Origin: DATBMY01 sp036554605
GTDB lineage: Bacteria; Acidobacteriota; Blastocatellia; UBA7656
Assembly (NCBI GenBank): GCA_036554605.1
Contig: DATBMY010000183.1
Span: forward strand, 1-19,479
Direction of reading: 5' to 3'
Length of the DNA: 19,479 nt
Positions 15,711 to 19,479 of the stretch are shown here, one piece after another. The translations under genes were made by a program, and so were the position numbers. The stretch's first letter is position 1, and each line of letters begins with the position of its first letter. A model generated the notes under the pieces. The model saw nothing but the letters and a program-made list of their open reading frames with translations, was not told where the DNA came from and ran no database searches.

Positions 15711-16505
15711 TTGAATCTTCCGAACGCGCTGACGCTTTCCAGAATATTCGTCGTCCCGCTGCTGGTAGTAGTCCTGCTCACGCGCTTCCCAAGCGAGCTG
15801 CTGGGCGTGCCTCAGCAACTGCTCGGGCTCGCGCTGTTTGTCGGGGCCTCGTTCACCGACTGGCTCGATGGCTACATTGCTCGAAAGCGCGGGCAGGTGT
15901 CAACCCTCGGCACGCTGCTCGATCCCATTGCCGACAAGTTGCTCATATCGGCCGCGCTCATATCGCTTGTCGAGAACCGGCTTGCGCCCGCCTGGGCCAT
16001 CGTCATCATCATCAGCCGGGAGTTCGCCGTGAGCGGGCTCAGATCAATCGCCGCCGCGGAAGGCTTCACGATCTCCGCTTCAAAGAAGGCGAAGTTCAAA
16101 ATGCTGTTGCAGGTCGTAGCGGTCACGCTGCTGATATTCGGCAGCATCCCCGGCGCGGCCGGGCTCCAGCCCCCGCGCGGCGTACAGCCCGACATTGCAT
16201 TCGCCTCTTTCGCGGAGGCGGGCGCGGTCATCTCAAAGGTGATGACCGAAGGGGTGATTACGCTCGACGACTTTCGCGTTCTCTGCTACGGCACCGGGCG
16301 CGCCATGCTCTGGATAGTAGTAGTATTCGCCCTCTGGTCTATGTACGATTACTTCACGAAATTCTACGGCAAGGTGCGCGACCGAATAGAGGTGCGCGAG
16401 CGCCGCCGCCTCCGCACGAAGTTGCGCACTCTGCGCCGCCGCCGCCGCAAGGCGAGCGCGGCCGTTGTGGGGAGCGCGTCCAGAGGCGAGCATATAAAAG
16501 GATGA
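15711..16505 (+). CDS. pgsA: CDP-diacylglycerol-glycerol-3-phosphate 3-phosphatidyltransferase
   Basis: The enzyme joins CDP-diacylglycerol and glycerol 3-phosphate to make phosphatidylglycerol phosphate, the committed step to phosphatidylglycerol and cardiolipin, in the inner membrane. The CDP-alcohol phosphotransferase motif is complete: D50-x-x-D53-G54-x-x-A57-R58, then eight residues, G67-x-x-x-D71-x-x-x-D75. The N-terminus (MNLPNALTLSRI) is the classic PgsA start, which supports the TTG at 15711 although it is not ATG; AGGA lies 9 bases upstream. At 264 residues it is longer than the usual 180-200. The extra length is a loop at about 145-190 and a cytosolic, very Arg-rich tail (about 222-247), which could bind acidic lipids or nucleic acid. 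It is divergent from the propeller cluster and ends 22 bases from the convergent DUF3352-like gene. Confidence 0.95.
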   Translation: MNLPNALTLSRIFVVPLLVVVLLTRFPSELLGVPQQLLGLALFVGASFTDWLDGYIARKRGQVSTLGTLLDPIADKLLISAALISLVENRLAPAWAIVIIISREFAVSGLRSIAAAEGFTISASKKAKFKMLLQVVAVTLLIFGSIPGAAGLQPPRGVQPDIAFASFAEAGAVISKVMTEGVITLDDFRVLCYGTGRAMLWIVVVFALWSMYDYFTKFYGKVRDRIEVRERRRLRTKLRTLRRRRRKASAAVVGSASRGEHIKG

Positions 16506-16527
16506 GGCTACCCGCCCGCCCGCGCGA

Positions 16528-18291
16528 TCACTCCTCCCGGCCTGCTAGCAACGAAGAGATTACGCTCAGGTTTCCGACCGCCGACCGCGATTCGATATAA
16601 ATACCCGAATCGCGAAAATGCGTAAAACTGATCGAAGCAGGAAGCTTTTCAAGCGCGGCGCGCACCGTTTCTTGATCGAGTAACTCGGGCGAGCCGTCGC
16701 CTGCCCCCGCCGCGCGCGAGAGCGCGAGCATTAAGCCGGCGGCATCCTCTGTGTCGACTCCATAAGAGAAGATGGGGGCGTTCGAGGGACGCGACTTCGC
16801 CGCGCGCATGAATCGGTCGTCGGCAACAAGCACTTCACCGGCGAGATGAGCATCTATAATCCTTTTCACCTGCTCGCGCGTTGCGAGTACGAGGAAGCCA
16901 GAAATGAAAGCCGCCGCGCGCGAGTCCTCGTTCGACGACACGCCTATCTCGACCCCGTTATGCTCTTCGGTCGACGCTTTCGCCCCGCCCGATTTCAAGT
17001 AGCGCAACATCGCCGGGTAGAGACGCTGCTGGTCTGTCGCTCGCAGAAGCAGAGCACGCGGCTGCTCATCTCCGAAATCGAGCATTGCAAGCTCGCTGCC
17101 CGTGAAATCCCCCACCGAGTCCACGGGGTCGAGCCCGTAGGTTTTTCGCAGGTCTAATACGAATTCGCGAAGCGCGAGCCCGGCGACCGTGTCTAGCGCC
17201 GGAGTCAGTTGCTTGAGCGCGCGCTCGGGGATCTCCCCGACCCTTTCGACGTTCCATATTGTAAACCCGCGAAGCTCGCGCGGCGCAATTCGGGGCGACT
17301 CGAGATCGGCTTCAGGAGCCGCTTTCATGGCCGCGGCAAGCCCGCTCGCAACCTGCGGCCGCAGCACCCCTAGATACTTTTCACTCACGCCCTCACCGGT
17401 AAACTCGGCGCTATAGAGAAGCCCCGATGCCGCCTGTTTTGAAAGGTGCTCGAAGAGGTTTGATGCCGAAGCGATGCTATCGGGGTCGGCGCTGATGCGG
17501 CCCGCGAGCAGCGCCGGGGCGAGCGCCAGAAGGTTTTGAACGCCGCTTTCGGTCACATAGCCGAAGATCGGCGCGCCGCGCTCGACCGCCTGGCCGAAGC
17601 GGCTGAGAACGCGGTCACCGGAGAGAGCGGCGGCGCGCCCCTCGATTGCGTCGAGGCAAGACTTGACGGCGGCAGCCTCATTGCCAATGAGGATGCGGCT
17701 CTCGGAAGCAGCGACCACCACCTGCCGGTCCGGCTCCGGCCCTTGATAAGTTGTGATCTCCCTGCCCTGGTATAGCTCCGTTCGCTCTACGGTCGAGTCG
17801 CCATAGACGTTGCGGGCAAAGGCAGCGCCTCGCTCGCGCGAAACCCGCGACGCGAGTTCCGGGCTCGAATGAGTCTCGACTATCAAGGCAAGGTGGGGCC
17901 GCAACTGGAGCGACTCGCCGTCATCGCTCCTCTTAGCAAGCAGATTCGTTATAACGACGGCGAACTGGGCGCGAGCGGCAATCGTGACATCATCAGATCC
18001 GAGACCTGCGCGGCCTATGAGACCGGCCATCATACTGGAGCCGGCCATTTTTTCGGAGAGGCCGAGGGTCGGAGCCAGCTCTCGCCACGCGGGCGTTTCG
18101 GAAAAGCCGTCAAAGAGGTCGGCGAGCGAATCTGCCTGTATGAAGATGAGGGCGGTTGCGGGCGCGTACCTCTCAAGCAGCGCTCGCGGCGGCCGGCGCA
18201 CGGCGACGAATATCAGGATAACAATCGCCATCGCGATGACCGCCGAGCCTACGACTACGTGCTTTCTGGTGAGACGCTCGCGGAGCCACAT
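16528..18291 (-). CDS. DUF3352-like membrane-anchored protein
   Basis: This 587-residue protein has a basic N-terminus, one membrane helix at about 11-31, and a large external domain. The segment after the helix (PATALIFIQADSLADLF) lines up with the equivalent part of the protein at 453-2291, including the Q-A-x-x-L-x-x-L core and a following P-x-x-R-E. Later motifs also correspond (ESRILIGNEAAAVKSCLDAI and GFLVLATREQVKRIIDAH against the other protein's flag-and-index motifs). Both therefore appear to belong to the DUF3352-like family, with this one keeping an anchor where the other has a signal peptide. No enzymatic motif is visible. The ATG at 18291 has AGGA 9 bases upstream. It converges with pgsA, and there is no obvious terminator in the 22-base gap. 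It is transcribed away from the heptamer element at 18311-18461. Confidence 0.8.
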   Translation of the reverse strand: MWLRERLTRKHVVVGSAVIAMAIVILIFVAVRRPPRALLERYAPATALIFIQADSLADLFDGFSETPAWRELAPTLGLSEKMAGSSMMAGLIGRAGLGSDDVTIAARAQFAVVITNLLAKRSDDGESLQLRPHLALIVETHSSPELASRVSRERGAAFARNVYGDSTVERTELYQGREITTYQGPEPDRQVVVAASESRILIGNEAAAVKSCLDAIEGRAAALSGDRVLSRFGQAVERGAPIFGYVTESGVQNLLALAPALLAGRISADPDSIASASNLFEHLSKQAASGLLYSAEFTGEGVSEKYLGVLRPQVASGLAAAMKAAPEADLESPRIAPRELRGFTIWNVERVGEIPERALKQLTPALDTVAGLALREFVLDLRKTYGLDPVDSVGDFTGSELAMLDFGDEQPRALLLRATDQQRLYPAMLRYLKSGGAKASTEEHNGVEIGVSSNEDSRAAAFISGFLVLATREQVKRIIDAHLAGEVLVADDRFMRAAKSRPSNAPIFSYGVDTEDAAGLMLALSRAAGAGDGSPELLDQETVRAALEKLPASISFTHFRDSGIYIESRSAVGNLSVISSLLAGREE

Positions 18292-18310
18292 TCATTTGAA
18301 TCCTACCATG

Positions 18311-18461
18311 GCCGGGGGCCGGGGGTCAGGGGTCGGAGGTCAGGGATTGCCGGTGAGATAGCCGCTGAAATTTGAAATCGCAGATTTGACATAGAGGAAT
18401 TGAGCATTCCTCTTCACAGTCACCTGTTCCACATTCCGGCCCCCGACTCCCGGCCCCTGAT
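18311..18461. repeat. MITE-like element with heptamer arms
   Basis: The left arm is five tandem 7-base units (GCCGGGG, GCCGGGG, GTCAGGG, GTCGGAG, GTCAGGG; 18311-18345). The right arm at 434-461 of the same thousand (18434-18461) is four units in the opposite orientation (TTCCGGC, CCCCGAC, TCCCGGC, CCCTGAT). The 79-base core contains an AT-rich AAATC-GCA-GATTT hairpin (about 18375-18387) and a perfect 8-bp hairpin, AGAGGAAT-TGAGC-ATTCCTCT (18393-18413). The core begins with GCCGGTGA and ends with CCTGTTCC, as does the copy inside the TPR gene. It occupies nearly all of the region between the divergent genes at 18291 and 18520, so any promoter for the leftward gene must lie within or beside it; I found none that is convincing. 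Confidence 0.65.
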
Positions 18462-18464
18462 GTG

Positions 18465-18473
18465 TGCTATAAT
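18465..18473 (+). promoter_or_regulatory. Extended -10 promoter for the zinc-ribbon gene
   Basis: TGCTATAAT is a perfect extended -10 (TG-N-TATAAT). No TTGACA-like -35 lies 17 bases upstream, where the C-rich arm of the heptamer element sits. Transcription would start near 18480, leaving a leader of about 40 bases to the TTG at 18520. This position rules out a start codon further upstream. Confidence 0.6.
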
Positions 18474-18519
18474 CCGCGCAAGCCTCCAAATAATTACCCG
18501 AACCGAAAGCGAGAAGACC

Positions 18520-19473
18520 TTGAGCCAGGATGTAATCAACTGCCCGGGGTGCCGGCGGCGAACGCCCGCCGCGCGGGGCGCCTGTCTTTACTGCGGCGAG
18601 ACGCTGCCGATCACGATGATCGAAGCGGCGCCCCCGCAGCGAAACATAGATACGTTCGAGCCGGCATTCAATACCATACTGGAGCCGTCCGAGCCGCGCA
18701 TTATTGACAGCGCGGCTTCCGCGCTCGCGGCGGCCTTGAAGATCGATATCTCGGACGCGTTGGCGTATATCGAATCTGGAAAGCCTTTGCCGGTTGCCCG
18801 CAGCCAGAAGCGCCAGGAGGCGGAGATGATTGCGCTGCTTGTTCGCAGTTGCGGCCTGCCGGCTTCGGTCGTTGCCGACAGGGAGCTTGAGCTGGAAAGA
18901 GAGATGGCCCGCGCGCGCCGCATAGGCGTATCGGAACAGGAGCTTGAGGTACATCACCCGGGCGGGGTGATGCGTATCCCCCGGTTGGAAGTCAGGCTGA
19001 TGGTGCTAGGCGCGCTCAGCAATAGCCGGGTCGATTACACCGAAGGGCTGGCCGGAATGCGCGGCCAGACGACCAGCGTTATCGACACGGCCGAATACAG
19101 GTCCGAAGAAGTGCTTCTCGATCTCTATGGCTCAAGCCTCAATCGCAGCTTTCGCATCAAGGCCGACGCCTTCGACTATTCGGGGCTGGTTTCGCCCCTA
19201 TCGTTTCGCGCCGAGGTAAATTTCAAGGCGGCGCTCGAGAGCTTGAGCGAGCTTTGCCCGCAATCGAGATTGGACGACGATTTTGCGCGGGTGCGCTCGC
19301 TGCTCGCCCGCGCCTGGCCCGAGCGCACGCGCAACGAAGCGCGCGGCATCAAGCGCACGGGAATATCCTACCGGCCCGTCGCCAGGGCGAGCGTCGTAAG
19401 CGATAACCGCGATCAATTCGACAGGTATTCCAGATTGATGTTTATTTCCGTCGCCGGTGCGAGCAGGGATTAA
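18520..19473 (+). CDS. Zinc-ribbon protein of unknown function
   Basis: The predicted protein has 317 residues from the TTG at 18520. A four-Cys zinc ribbon stands at the very N-terminus: C8-x2-C11, ten residues, C22-x2-C25-G. Then come a Glu/Arg-rich helical region (about 65-145) and a mixed beta-rich C-terminal half (about 150-317) with no motif I recognise. No signal peptide or membrane segment is present, so it is cytoplasmic. The frame is open back to an ATG at 18400, but that start would lie upstream of the extended -10 box and would translate the repeat arm, so it is rejected. The TTG places the zinc ribbon eight residues from the N-terminus, as in many such proteins, with GAGAAG just upstream as a modest ribosome site. 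It is divergent from the 587-residue DUF3352-like gene. The stop TAA is at 19471-19473, six bases from the window end. Confidence 0.8.
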   Translation: MSQDVINCPGCRRRTPAARGACLYCGETLPITMIEAAPPQRNIDTFEPAFNTILEPSEPRIIDSAASALAAALKIDISDALAYIESGKPLPVARSQKRQEAEMIALLVRSCGLPASVVADRELELEREMARARRIGVSEQELEVHHPGGVMRIPRLEVRLMVLGALSNSRVDYTEGLAGMRGQTTSVIDTAEYRSEEVLLDLYGSSLNRSFRIKADAFDYSGLVSPLSFRAEVNFKAALESLSELCPQSRLDDDFARVRSLLARAWPERTRNEARGIKRTGISYRPVARASVVSDNRDQFDRYSRLMFISVAGASRD

Positions 19474-19479
19474 GAGATC

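Noticed and set aside
18400..18519. Upstream start for the zinc-ribbon gene
   Set aside because: It would translate the C-rich repeat arm and lies upstream of the extended -10 box at 18465-18473.

Overview
The window reads as chromosomal DNA of a GC-rich Gram-negative-type bacterium, most likely an Acidobacteriota member of the Blastocatellia type. This placement is inferred from protein style (a secreted VIT-VWA protein, DUF3352-like proteins, Reg_prop propellers, giant TPR protein, TTG starts) and not from any marker gene. Coding density is high. No tRNA, rRNA, CRISPR array, transposase or phage gene is visible.

Layout. Positions 1-212 (minus) hold the 5' part of a small lipoprotein gene that runs off the window. 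Positions 213-452 are non-coding and carry a spaced inverted repeat, two G-rich heptamers and a set of three short hairpins that looks like a mobile or REP-like repeat. From 15521 down to 453 (minus) there is one tightly packed leftward cluster of five genes: a membrane-anchored 14-blade beta-propeller, a secreted VIT-VWA protein, a small secreted YD/RHS-like protein of lower GC, a 2626-residue TPR protein, and a DUF3352-like protein. Intergenic gaps are 66, 20, 27 and 10 bases, and the last ribosome site overlaps the preceding stop codon. All five products have an N-terminal signal or anchor, so the cluster probably builds or monitors something in the cell envelope. I do not recognise it as a described system.

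The region 15522-15710 separates this cluster from a divergent pgsA gene (plus strand, phosphatidylglycerolphosphate synthase). It contains a clear sigma-70 type promoter for pgsA. pgsA converges with a second DUF3352-like gene (16528-18291, minus), a diverged relative of the one that ends the five-gene cluster. Between that gene and a zinc-ribbon protein gene (18520-19473, plus) lies a 151-base element with arms of tandem GYCRGGG-like heptamers in opposite orientations, followed directly by an extended -10 promoter.

The most unusual observation is that a second copy of this heptamer element lies inside the giant TPR gene (7531-7628). It is read in frame there and supplies a Pro/Gly-rich linker between helical repeats, so an intergenic-type repeat appears to have been accommodated in a coding sequence. 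The other main candidates for follow-up are the envelope cluster as a unit, the kinase-less double propeller, and the low-GC YD-repeat gene lodged in the middle of the cluster.
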